In this document: piece after piece, positions 24,691-35,740 of the stretch
Numbering within the stretch: position 1 is the first letter of the stretch
How the letters are laid out: each line of letters opens with the position of its first letter
Source: Saccoglossus kowalevskii
Lineage: Eukaryota; Hemichordata; Enteropneusta; Harrimaniidae
Direction of reading: 5' to 3'
DNA length: 50,668 nucleotides
Assembly: GCF_000003605.2 (NCBI RefSeq)
Contig: NW_003146237.1
Location: forward strand, 1-50,668
Notes under the pieces: model-generated
Database searches by the model: none
Told to the model about the DNA's origin: nothing
The model's input: the letters and a program-made list of their open reading frames with translations, nothing else
Position numbers and translations under genes: made by a program

Positions 24691-24880
24691 ACTCAGGGTT
24701 GCCATTTACATTCACTCAGGGTTGTCATTTTACCTTCACTCAGGGTTGCCATTTTACATTCACTCAGGGTTGTCATTTACATTCACTCAGGGTTGCCATT
24801 TTACATTCACTCAGGGTTGCCATTTACATTCACTTAGGGATGCCATTTACAGTCACTCAGGGTTGCTATTTTATCTTCAC
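24691..24880 (+). repeat. Short C/D hybrid
   Basis: Starts as the post-B C block but after six monomers carries CACTTAGGGATGCC with CAGTCACTC near 24,850, a D feature, and passes straight back into B. The same D-to-B2 transition (GATGCC, then GTTGCTATTTTATC, then GTTGACATTTAC) is found near 41,530-41,590. Confidence 0.55.
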
Positions 24881-26550
24881 TCAGGGTTGACATTTACATT
24901 CACTTAGGGTTGCCATTTTATCTTCACTCATGGTTGCCATTTTATCTTCACTCAGGGTTGCCATTTTACCTCCACTCATGGTTGCCATATACATTCACTC
25001 ATGGTTGCCATTTTATCTTCAATTAGGGTTGCCATTTTACCTTCACTCAGGGTTGCCATTTACATTCACTCAGGGTTGCCATTTTACCTTCACTCAGGGT
25101 TGCCATTTTATCTTCACTCAGGGCTGCCATTTTACCTTAACTCATGGTTGCCATTTTACTTTCACTCAGGGTTGCCATTTTATCTTCACTCAGGGTTGCC
25201 ATTTTATCTTCAATTAGAGTTGCCATTTTACCTTCACTCAGGGTTGCCATTTTATCTTCAATTAGGGTTGCCATTTTACCTTCACTGTGGGTGCCCATTT
25301 ACCTTCACTCAGGGTGCCATGTATCTTCAATTAGGGTTGCCATTTGCATTCACTCAAGGTTGCCATTTACCTTCACTTAGGGTTGCCATTTTACCTTCAC
25401 TCTGGGTTGCCATTTACATTCACTCAGGGATGCCATTTACCTTCACTCAGGGTTGCCTTTATATCTTCACTCAGGGTTGCCATTTACATTCACTCAGGGT
25501 TGCCATTTTATCTTCAATTAGGGTTGCCATTTTGCATTCACTCAGGGTTGCCATTTACCTTCACTTACGGTTGTCATTTTACCTTCACTCAGGGCTGCCA
25601 TTTTACCTTAACTCATGGTTGCCATTTTACTTTCACTCAGGGTTGACATTTTAGCTTCACTCAGGGTTGCCATTTTATCTTCAATTAGGGTTGCCATTTT
25701 GCATTCACTCAGGGTTGCCATTTATCTTCACTTAGAGTTGCCATTTTACCTTCACTCAGGGTTGCCATTTTATCTTCAATTAGGGTTGCCATTTTACCTT
25801 CACTGTTGGTGGCCATTTACCTTCACTCAGGGTTGCCATTGTATCTTCAATTAGGGTTGCCATTTTGTATTCACTCAAGGTTGCCATTTACCTTCACTTA
25901 GGGTTGCCATTTTATCTTCACTCAGGGTTGCCATTTACATTCACTCAGGGTTGCCATTTTATCTTCAATTAGGGTTGCCATTTTGCATTCACTCACGGTT
26001 GCCATTTACCTTCACTCAGGGTTGCCATTTTACCTTCACTCAGGGTTGCCATTTTATCTTCACTCAGGGTTGTCATTTTACCTTCACTCAGGGTTGCCAT
26101 TTACATTCACTTAGGGTTGCCCTTTTACCTTCACTCAGGGTTGCCATTTACATTCACTCAGGGTTGCCATTTTACATTCACTCAGGGTTGTCATTTACAT
26201 TCACTCAGGGTTGACATTTACATTCACTCAGGGTTGCTATTTACCTTCACTCAGGATTGCCATTTTATCTTCACTCAGGTTTGCCATTTACCTTCACTCA
26301 GGGTTGCCATTTTATCTTCAATTAGGGTTGCCATTTTGCATTCACTCAGGGTTGCCATTTACCTTCACTCAGGGTTGCCATTTTACTTCCACTCATGGTA
26401 GCCATTTACATTCACTCAGGGTTGCCATTTTATCTTCAATTAGGGTTGCCATTTTGCATTCACTCATGGTTGCCATTTACCTTCACTTAGGGTTGCTATT
26501 TTACCTTCAGTCAGGGTTGCCATTTTATCTTCACTTAGGGTTGCCATTTA
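24881..26550 (+). repeat. B-type block (B2, B3, B1)
   Basis: All three B sub-blocks in order: TTACCTCCACTCATGG and CATATAC (from 24,984), CACTGTGGG and CACTGTTGGTGGCC near 25,284 and 25,802, and TTCCACTCATGGTAGCC near 26,386. Between 25,285 and 25,350 there are single-base losses (GGGTGCC, CCATGTATC, CATTTGCATTC). The 24.9-25.3 kb part matches 41.7-42.1 kb at 16,836 bp, and 25,455-26,990 matches 20,135-21,670. Confidence 0.7.
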
Positions 26551-27170
26551 CATTCACTCAGGGTTGCCATTTACATTCACTCAGGGTTGTCATTTTACCT
26601 TCACTCAGGGTTGCCATTTTACATTCACTCAGGGTTGTCATTTACATTCACTCAGGGTTGCCATTTTACATTCACTCAGGGTTGACATTTACATTCACTT
26701 AGGGTTGCCATTTTACCTTCACTCAGGGTTGTCATTTTACCTTCACTCAGGGTTGCCATTTACATTCACTTAGGGTTGCCATTTACATTCACTCAGGGTT
26801 GCCATTTTACCTTCACTCAGGGTTGCCATTTTACCTTCCTCAGGGTTGTCATTTACATTCACTCAGGGTTGACATTTACATTCACTCAGGGTTGCCATTT
26901 TACCTTCACTCAGGGTTGACATTTACATTCACTTAGGGTTGCCATTTTACCTTCACTCAGGGTTGTCATTTACATTCACTCAGGGTTGCCATTTACATTC
27001 ACTTAGGGTTGCCATTTACATTCACTTAGGGTTGCCATTTTACCTTCCTCAGGGTTGTCATTTACATTCACTCAGGGTTGACATTTACATTCACTTAGGG
27101 TTGCCATTTACATTCACTCAGGGTTGCCATTTACATTCACTCAGGGTTGTCATTTTACCTTCACTCAGGG
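26551..27170 (+). repeat. C-type block
   Basis: CCTTCCTC monomers near 26,834 and 27,048, with paired GTTGACATTTAC and CACTTAGGG monomers. It is the right continuation of the 5,320-bp-shifted duplication, which ends near 26,990. Confidence 0.65.
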
Positions 27171-28475
27171 TTGTCATTTTATCTTCACTCAGGGTTGACA
27201 TTGTATCTTCACTCAGGGTTGACATTTTATCTTCACTCAGGGTTGCCTTTTTATCTTCACTCTGGGTTGCCATTTTACCTCCACTCATGGTTGCCATTTT
27301 ATCTTCACTCAGGGTTGCCATTTTACCTCCACTCATGGTTGCCATATACATTCACTCATGGTTGCCATTTTATCTTCAATTAGGGTTGCCATTTTACCTT
27401 CACTCAGGGTTGCCATTTACATTCACTCAGGGTTGCCATTTTACCTTCACTCAGGGTTGCCATTTTATCTTCACTCAGGGCTGCCATTTTACCTTAACTC
27501 ATGGTTGCCATTTTACTTTCACTCAGGGTTGCCATTTTATCTTCACTCAGGGTTGCCATTTTATCTTCAATTAGAGTTGCCATTTTACCTTCACTCAGGG
27601 TTGCCATTTTATCTTCAATTAGGGTTGCCATTTTACCTTCACTGTTGGTGGCCATTTACCTTCACTCAGGGTTGCCATTGTATCTTCAATTAGGGTTGCC
27701 ATTTTGCATTCACTCAAGGTTGCCATTTACCTTCACTTAGGGTTGCCATTTTACCTTCACTTAGGGTTGCCATTTACATTCACTCTGGGTTGCCATCTAC
27801 ATTCACTCAGGGTTGCTATTTTATCTTCAATTAGGGTTGCCATTTTGCATTCACTCAGGGTTGCCATTTACCTTCACTCAGGGTTGCCATTTTACCTTCA
27901 CTCTGGGTTGCCATTTTATCTTCACTCAGGGTTGTCATTTTACCTTCACTCAGGGTTGCCATTTACATTCACTTAGGGTTGCCCTTTTACCTTCACTCAG
28001 GGTTGCCATTTACATTCACTCAGGGTTGCCATTTTACATTCACTCAGGGTTGTCATTTACATTCACTCAGGGTTGCCATTTTACATTCACTCAGGGTTGC
28101 CATTTTATCTTCACTCACAGTTGCCATTTTATCTTCACTCAGGGTTGACATTTACATTCACTCAGGGTTGCTATTTACCTTCACTCAGGGTTGCCATTTT
28201 ATCTTCACTCAGGTTTGCCATTTACCTTCACTCAGGGTTGCCATTTTATCTTTAATTAGGGTTGCCATTTTGCAGTCACTCAGGGTTGCCATTTACCTTC
28301 ACTCAGGGTTGCCATTTTACTTCCACTCATGGTAGCCATTTACATTCACTCAGGGTTGCCATTTTATCTTCAATTAGGGTTGCCATTTTGCATTCACTCA
28401 TGGTTGCCATTTACCTTCCCTTAGGGTTGCCATTTTACCTTCACTCAGGGTTGCCATTTTATGTTCACTTAGGGT
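27171..28475 (+). repeat. B-type block (B2, B3, B1)
   Basis: B2 with TTGTATCTTC, GCCTTTTTATC and two TTACCTCCACTCATGG monomers near 27,282 and 27,325, then CATATAC near 27,344. B3 has CACTGTTGGTGGCC near 27,640. B1 has CTCACAGTTGCC near 28,116 and TTCCACTCATGGTAGCC near 28,320. Private changes: TTATCTTTAATTAGGG near 28,250, TTTTGCAGTCAC near 28,270 and ACCTTCCCTTAGGG near 28,415. Confidence 0.7.
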
Positions 28476-29830
28476 TGCCATTTACATTCACTCAGGGTTG
28501 CCATTTACATTCACTCAGGGTTGTCATTTTACCTTCACTCAGGGTTGCCATTTTACATTCACTCAGGGTTGTCATTTACATTCACTCAGGGTTGCCATTT
28601 TACATTCACTCAGGGTTGACATTTACATTCACTTAGGGTTGCCATTTTACCTTCACTCAGGGTTGTCATTTTACCTTCACTCAGGGTTGCCATTTACATT
28701 CACTTAGGGTTGCCATTTACATTCACTCAGGGTTGCCATTTTACCTTCACTCAGGGATGCCATTTTACCTTCCTCAGGGTTGTCATTTACATTCGCTCAG
28801 GGTTGACATTTACATTCACTCAGGGTTGCCATTTTACCTTCACTCAGGGTTGACATTTACATTCACTTCGGGTTGCCATTTTACCTTCACTCAGGGTTGT
28901 CATTTACATTCACTCAGGGTTGCCATTTACATTCACTTAGGGTTGCCATTTACATTCACTTAGGGTTGCCATTTTACCTTCACTCAGGGTTGCCATTTTA
29001 CCTTCCTCGGTGTTGTCATTTACATTCACTCAGGGTTGACATTTACATTCACTTAGGGTTGCCATTTACATTCACTCAGGGTTGCCATTTTACCTTCACT
29101 CAGGGTTGCCATTTACATTCACTCAGGGTTGTCATTTTACCTTCACTCAGGGTTGTCATTTACAGTCACTCAGGGTTGCCATTTACATTCACTCAGGGTT
29201 GTCATTTACATTCACTCAGGGTTGCCATTTACATTCACTCAGGGTTGTCATTTTACCTTCACTCAGGGTTGCCATTTACATTCACTCAGGGTTGCCATTT
29301 ACATTCACTCAGGGTTGCCATTTACCTTCACTTAGGGTTGCCATTTTACATTCACTCAGGGTTGTCATTTACATTCACTCAGGGTTGTCATTTACATTCA
29401 CTCAGGGTTGTCATTTTACATTCACTCATGGTTGTCATTTACATTCACTCAAGGTTGCCATTTACATTCACTCAGGGTTGCCATTTTACATTCACTCATG
29501 GTTGTCATTTACATTCACTCAAGGTTGCCATTTACATTCGCTCAGGGTTGACATTTACATTCACTCAGGGTTGCCATTTTACCTTCACTCAGGGTTGACA
29601 TTTACATTCACTTAGGGTTGCCATTTTACCTTCACTCAGGGTTGTCATTTACATTCACTCAGGGTTGCCATTCACATTCACTTAGGGTTGCCATTTACAT
29701 TCACTTAGGGTTGCCATTTTACCTTCACTCAGGGTTGCCATTTTACCTTCCTCGGGGTTGTCATTTACATTCACTCAGGGTTGACATTTACATTCACTTA
29801 GGGTTGCCATTTACATTCACTCAGGGTTGT
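28476..29830 (+). repeat. C blocks flanking a short A block
   Basis: CCTTCCTC monomers near 28,768, 29,003 and 29,752; the last two have CTCGG in place of CTCAGG. An A segment (29,090-29,540) carries the A signature near 29,415 and 29,490 and sits between two C segments. TTCGCTCAGGG occurs near 28,793 and 29,537, and CACTTCGGG near 28,866. The second C segment largely repeats the first. Confidence 0.55.
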
Positions 29831-31150
29831 CATTTTACCTTCACTCAGGGTTGTCATTTACATTCACTCAGGGTTGTCATTTACATTCACTCAGGGTTGC
29901 CATTTTACCTTCACTCAGGGTTGCCATTTACATTCACTCAGGGTTGTCATTTTACCTTCACTCAGGGTTATCATTTACAGTCACTCAGGGTTGCCATTTA
30001 CATTCACTCAGGGTTGTCATTTACATTCACTCAGGGTTGCCATTTACATTCACTCAGGGTTGTCATTTTACCTTCACGCAGGGTTGTCATTTACATTCAC
30101 TCAGGGTTGTCATTTTACCTTCACTCAGGGTTGCCATTTACATTCACTCAGGGTTGCCATTTACATTCACTCAGGGTTGCCATTTACCTTCACTTAGGGT
30201 TGCCATTTTACATTCACTCAGGGTTGTCATTTACATTCACTCAGGGTTGTCATTTACATTCACTCAGGGTTGTCATTTTACATTCACTCATGGTTGTCAT
30301 TTACATTCACTCAAGGTTGCCATTTACATTCACTCAGGGTTGCCATTTACATTCACTCATGGTTGCCATTTACATTCACTCAGGGTTGCCATTTTACATT
30401 CACTCAGGGTTGCCATTTTACCTTCACTCAGGGTTGCCATTTACATTCACTCAGGGTTGCCATTTTACATTCACTCAGGGTTGCCATTTTACATTCACTC
30501 AGGGTTGCCATTTTACCTTCACTCAGGGTTGCCATTTACATTCACTCAGGGTTGTCATTTTACCTTCACTCAGGGTTGTCATTTACATTCACTCAGGGTT
30601 GCCATTTACATTCACTCAGGGTTGCCATTTACATTCACTCAGGGTTGTCATTTTACCTTCACTCAGGGTTGTCATTTACATTCACTCAGGGTTGTCATTT
30701 TACCTTCACTCAGGGTTGCCATTTACATTCACTCAGGGTTGCCATTTACATTCACTCACGGTTGCCATTTACCTTCACTTAGGGTTGCCATTTTACATAC
30801 ACTCAGGGTTGTAATTTACATTCACTGAGGGTTGTCATTTACATTCACTCAGGGTGTCATTTTTACATTCACTCATGGTTGTCATTTACATTCACTCAGG
30901 GTTGCCATTTACATTCACTCAGGGTTGCCATTTACATTCACTCATGGTTGCCATTTACATTCACTCAGGGTTGCCATTTTACATTCACTCAGGGTAGCCA
31001 TTTTACCTTCACTCAGGGTTGCCATTTTACCTTCACTCAGGGTTGCCATTTACATTCACTCATGGTTGCCATTTACATTCACTCAGGGTTGCCATTTTAC
31101 ATTCACTCAGGGTTGCCATTTACATTCACTTAGGGTTGCCATTTACATTC
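29831..31150 (+). repeat. A-type block, copy of the window's left end
   Basis: Carries the private cluster TACATACACTCAGGG, GTAATTTAC, CACTGAGGG at 30,794-30,834, exactly 29,903 bp from its counterpart. Just after it, one T is missing from GGGTGTC and one T is gained in ATTTTTAC, so total length is unchanged. CACGCAGGG near 30,076 is a private CpG. Confidence 0.7.
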
Positions 31151-31530
31151 ACTCAGGGTTGCCATTTTACCTTCACTCAGGGTTGCCATTTTACCTTCCT
31201 CACGGTTGTCATTTACATTCACTCAGGGTTGACATTTACATTCACTCAGGGTTGCCATTTTACCTTCACTCAGGGTTGACATTTACATTCACTTAGGGTT
31301 GCCATTTTACCTTCACTCAGGGTTGTCATTTACATTCACTCAGGGTTGCCATTTACATTCACTTAGTGTTGCCATTTACATTCACTTAGGGTTGCCATTT
31401 TACCTTCACTCAGGGTTGCCATTTTACCTTCCTCAGGGTTGTCATTTACATTCACTCAGGGTTGACATTTACATTCACTTAGGGTTGCCATTTACATTCA
31501 CTCAGGGTTGCCATTTACATTCACCCAGGG
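31151..31530 (+). repeat. C-type block
   Basis: CCTTCCTCACGG near 31,197 and CCTTCCTCAGGG near 31,432, plus CACTTAGTGTTGCC near 31,365. All three match 14.4-14.7 kb at a distance of 16,761 bp. The right end has CACCCAGGG near 31,525, which instead matches 12.53 kb. Confidence 0.65.
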
Positions 31531-33125
31531 TTGTCATTTTACCTTCACTCAGGGTTGTCATTTACATTCACTCAGGGTTATCATTTACATTCACTCAGGG
31601 TTGCCATTTTACCTTCACTCAGGGTTGCCATTTACATTCACTCAGGGTTGCCATTTACATTCACTCAGGGTTGTCATTTTACCTTCACTCAGGGTTGTCA
31701 TTTACAGTCACTCAGGCTTGCCATTTACATTCACTCAGGGTTGTCATTTACATTCACTCAGGGTTGCCATTTACATTCACTCAGGGTTGTCATTTTACCT
31801 TCACTCAGGGTTGTCATTTACATTCACTCAGGGTTGTCATTTTACCTTCACTCAGGGTTGCCATTTACATTCACTCACGGTTGCCATTTACATTCACTCA
31901 GGGTTGCCATTTACCTTCACTTAGGGTTGCCATTTTACATTCACTCAGGGTTGTCATTTACATTCACTCAGGGTTGTCATTTACATTCACTCAGGGTTGC
32001 CATTTTACATTCACTCAGGGTTGCCATTTTACCTTCACTCAGGGTGACCATTTACATTCACTTAGGGTTGTCATTTTACCTTCACTCAGGGTTGTCATTT
32101 ACAGTCACTCAGGGTTGCCATTTACATTCACTCAGGGTTGTCATTTACATTCACTCAGGGTTGTCATTTTACCTTCACTCAGGGTTGTCATTTACATTCA
32201 CTCAGGGTTGTCATTTTACCTTCACTCAGGGTTGCCATTTACATTTACTCAGGGTTCAGGGTTGCCATTTACATTCACTCAGGGTTGCCATTTACCTTCA
32301 CTTAGGGTTGCCATTTTACATTCACTCAGGGTTGTCATTTACATTCACTCAGGGTTGTCATTTACATTCACTCAGGGTTGTCATTTTACATTCACTCATG
32401 GTTGTCATTTACATTCACTCAAGGTTGCCATTTACATTCACTCAGGGTTGCCATTTACATTCACTCATGGTTGTCATTTACATTCACTCAAGGTTGCCAT
32501 TTACATTCACTCAGGGTTGCCATTTACATTCACTCATGGTTGCCATTTACATTCACTCAGGGTTGCCATTTTACATTCACTCAGGGTTGCCATTTTACCT
32601 TCACTCAGGGTTGCCATTTACATTCACTCAGGGTTGTCATTTTACATTCACTCATGGTTGTCATTTACATTCACTCAAGGTTGCCATTTACATTCACTCA
32701 GGGTTGCCATTTACATTCACTCATGGTTGCCATTTACATTCACTCAGGGTTGCCATTTTACATTCACTCAGGGTTGCAATTTTACCTTCACTCAGGGTTG
32801 CCATTTACATTCACTCAGGGTTGCCATTTTACATTCACTCAGGGTTGCCATTTTACATTCACTCAGGGTTGCCATTTTACCTTCACTCAGGGTTGCCATT
32901 TACATTCATTCAGGGTTGTCATTTTACCTTCACTCAGGGTTGTCATTTACATTCACTCAGGGTTGCCATTTACATTCACTCAGGGTTGCCATTTACATTC
33001 ACTCAGGGTTGTCATTTTACCTTCACTCAGGGTTGCCATTTTACATTCACTCAGGGTTGTCATTTACATTCACTCAGGGTTGCCATTTTACATTCACTCA
33101 GGGTTGACATTTACATTCACTTAGG
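31531..33125 (+). repeat. A-type block with nested short duplications
   Basis: Contains CAGGGTTATC and CAGGCTTGCC (31,713) as at 12.6-12.7 kb, CAGGGTGACC near 32,043, and the CAGGGTT 7-bp insertion near 32,250. The A signature is followed by CTCAAGG and CTCATGG monomers repeated near 32,390-32,560 and again near 32,645-32,740. GTTGCAATTTTACC near 32,774 and ACATTCATTCAGGG near 32,905 are private. Confidence 0.6.
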
Positions 33126-33520
33126 GTTGCCATTTTACCTTCACTCAGGGTTGTCATTTTACCTTCACTCAGGGTTGCCATTTACATTCACTTAGGGTTG
33201 CCATTTACATTCACTCAGGGTTGCCATTTTACCTTCACTCAGGGTTGCCATTTTACCTTCCTCAGGGTTGTCATTTACATTCACTCAGGGTTGACATTTA
33301 CATTCACTCAGGGTTGCCATTTTACCTTCACTCAGGGTTGACATTTACATTCACTTAGGGTTGCCATTTTACCTTCACTCAGGGTTGTCATTTACATTCA
33401 CTCAGGGTTGCCATTTACATTCACTTAGGGTTGCCATTTACATTCACTTAGGGTTGCCATTTTACCTTCACTCAGGGTTGCCATTTTACCTTCCTCAGGG
33501 TTGCCATTTACATTCACTCA
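33126..33520 (+). repeat. C-type block
   Basis: CCTTCCTC monomers near 33,258 and 33,493 with two GTTGACATTTAC monomers. It provides the intact version of the indel-rich patch at 4.69-4.85 kb. Confidence 0.65.
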
Positions 33521-34350
33521 GGGTTGCCATTTTACATTCACTCAGGGTTGTCATTTACATTCACTCATGGTTGCCATTTTAACTTCACTCATGGTTGCCA
33601 TTTTACATTCACTCAGGGTTGTCATTTACATTCACTCATGGTTGCCATTTTAACTTCACTCATGGTTGCCATTTTACATTCACTCAGGGTTGCCATTTTA
33701 CATTCACTCAGGGTTGCCATTTACCTTCGCTCAGGGTTGCCATTTACATTCACTTAGGGATGCCATTTACATTCACTCAGGGTTGCCATTTACATTCACT
33801 CAGGGTTGCCATTTTACATTCACTCAGGTTGCCATTTTAACTTCACTCATGGTTGCCATTTTACATTCACTCAGGTTTGCCATTTTACATTCACTCAGGG
33901 TTGCCATTTACCTTCACTCAGGGTTGCCATTTACATTCACTTAGGGATGCCATTTACATTCACTCAGGGTTGCCATTTACATTCACTCAGGGTTGCCATT
34001 TTACATTCACTCAGGGTTGCCATTTTACATTCACTTAGGGTTGCCATTTTACATTCACTCAGGGTTGTCATTTACATTCACTCATGGTTGCCATTTTAAC
34101 TTCACTCATGGTTGCCATTTTACATTCACTCAGGGTTGCCATTTTACATTCACTCAGGGTTGCCATTTACATTCACTTAGGGATGCCATTTACATTCACT
34201 CAGGGTTGCCATTTACATTCACTCAGGGTTGCCATTTTACATTCACTCAGGGTTGCCATTTACATTCACTCAGGGTTGCCATTTTACATTCACTCAGGGT
34301 TGTTATTTACATTCACTCATGGTTGCCATTTTACATTCACTCAGGGTTGC
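33521..34350 (+). repeat. D-type block: 71-bp doublet plus 259-bp 11-mer
   Basis: TTTTAAC monomers begin at 33,573 and 33,644 (71 bp), then at 33,831 and 34,090 (259 bp). CACTCAGGTTGCC near 33,824 lacks one G. The block ends with GTTGTTATTTAC near 34,302 and CTCATGG. Left of 33,837 it matches 5.1-5.4 kb; from 33,831 it matches 23.05 kb, so two duplicated segments meet here. Confidence 0.75.
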
Positions 34351-34985
34351 CATTTTACCTTCACTCAGGGTTGCCATTTATATTCACTTAGGGTTGCCCT
34401 TTTACCTTCACTCAGGGTTGCCATTTACATTCACTCAGGGTTGCCATTTTACCTTCACTCAGGGTTGCCATTTATATTCACTTAGGGTTGCCCTTTTACC
34501 TTCACTCAGGGTTGCCATTTACATTCACTCAGGGTTGCCATTTTACATTCACTCAGGGTTGTCATTTACATTCACTCAGGGTTGCCATTTTACATTCACT
34601 CAGGGTTGCCATTTTATCTTCACTCACAGTTGCCATTTTATCTTCACTCAGGGTTGACATTTACATTCACTCAGGGTTGCTATTTACCTTCACTTAGGGT
34701 TGCCATTTTATCTTCACTCAGGTTTGCCATTTACCTTCACTCAGGGTTGCCATTTTATCTTCAATTAGGGTTGCCATTTTGCATTCACTCAGGGTTGCCA
34801 TTTACCTTCACTCAGGGTTGCCATTTTACTTCCACTCATGGTAGCCATTTACATTCACTCAGGGTTGCCATTTTATCTTCAATTAGGGTTGCCATTTTGC
34901 ATTCACTCATGGTTGCCATTTACCTTCACTTAGGGTTGCCATTTTACCTTCACTCAGGGTTGCCATTTTATCTTCACTTAGGGTT
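34351..34985 (+). repeat. B-type block (B1)
   Basis: CATTTATATTC with CCCTTTTACC twice, CTCACAGTTGCC near 34,624, GTTGACATTTAC, CAGGTTTGCC, two TTATCTTCAATTAGGG/TTTTGCATTCAC pairs and TTCCACTCATGGTAGCC near 34,829. It is the intact counterpart of the B1 unit at 23.6-24.2 kb, which has a one-base deletion. Confidence 0.7.
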
Positions 34986-35740
34986 GCCATTTACATTCAC
35001 TCAGGGTTGCCATTTACATTCACTCAGGGTTGTCATTTTACCTTCACTCAGGGTTGCCATTTTACATTCACTCAGGGTTGTCATTTACATTCACTCAGGG
35101 TTGCCATTTTACATTCACTCAGGGTTGACATTTACATTCACTTAGGGTTGCCATTTTACCTTCACTCAGGGTTGTCATTTTACCTTCACTCAGGGTTGCC
35201 ATTTACATTCACTTAGGGTTGCCATTTACATTCACTCAGGGTTGCCATTTTACCTTCACTCAGGGATGCCATTTTACCTTCCTCAGGGTTGTCATTTACA
35301 TTCGCTCAGGGTTGACATTTACATTCACTCAGGGTTGCCATTTTACCTTCACTCAGGGTTGACATTTACATTCACTTAGGGTTGCCATTTTACCTTCACT
35401 CATGGTTGTCATTTACATTCACTCAGGGTTGCCATTTACATTCACTTAGGGTTGCCATTTACATTCACTTAGGGTTGCCATTTTACCTTCACTCAGGGTT
35501 GCCATTTTACCTTCCTCGGGGTTGTCATTTACATTCACTCAGGGTTGACATTTACATTCACTTAGGGTTGCCATTTACATTCACTCAGGGTTGTCATTTT
35601 ACCTTCACTCAGGGTTGTCATTTACATTCACTCAGGGTTGCCATTTTACCTTCACTCAGGGTTGCCATTTTACCTTCCTCAGGGTTGTCATTTACATTCA
35701 CTCAGGGTTGACATTTACATTCACTCAGGGTTGACATTTA
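34986..35740 (+). repeat. C-type block, repeated
   Basis: CCTTCCTC monomers near 35,279, 35,512 (CTCGGGG) and 35,678, with TTCGCTCAGGG near 35,303. GTTGACATTTAC occurs as a pair at the right end. Confidence 0.65.

Noticed and set aside
25342..25349. Exact POU octamer ATTTGCAT
   Set aside because: A single site made by a one-base loss in an error-like cluster; the ordinary B monomer has TTTTGCAT.
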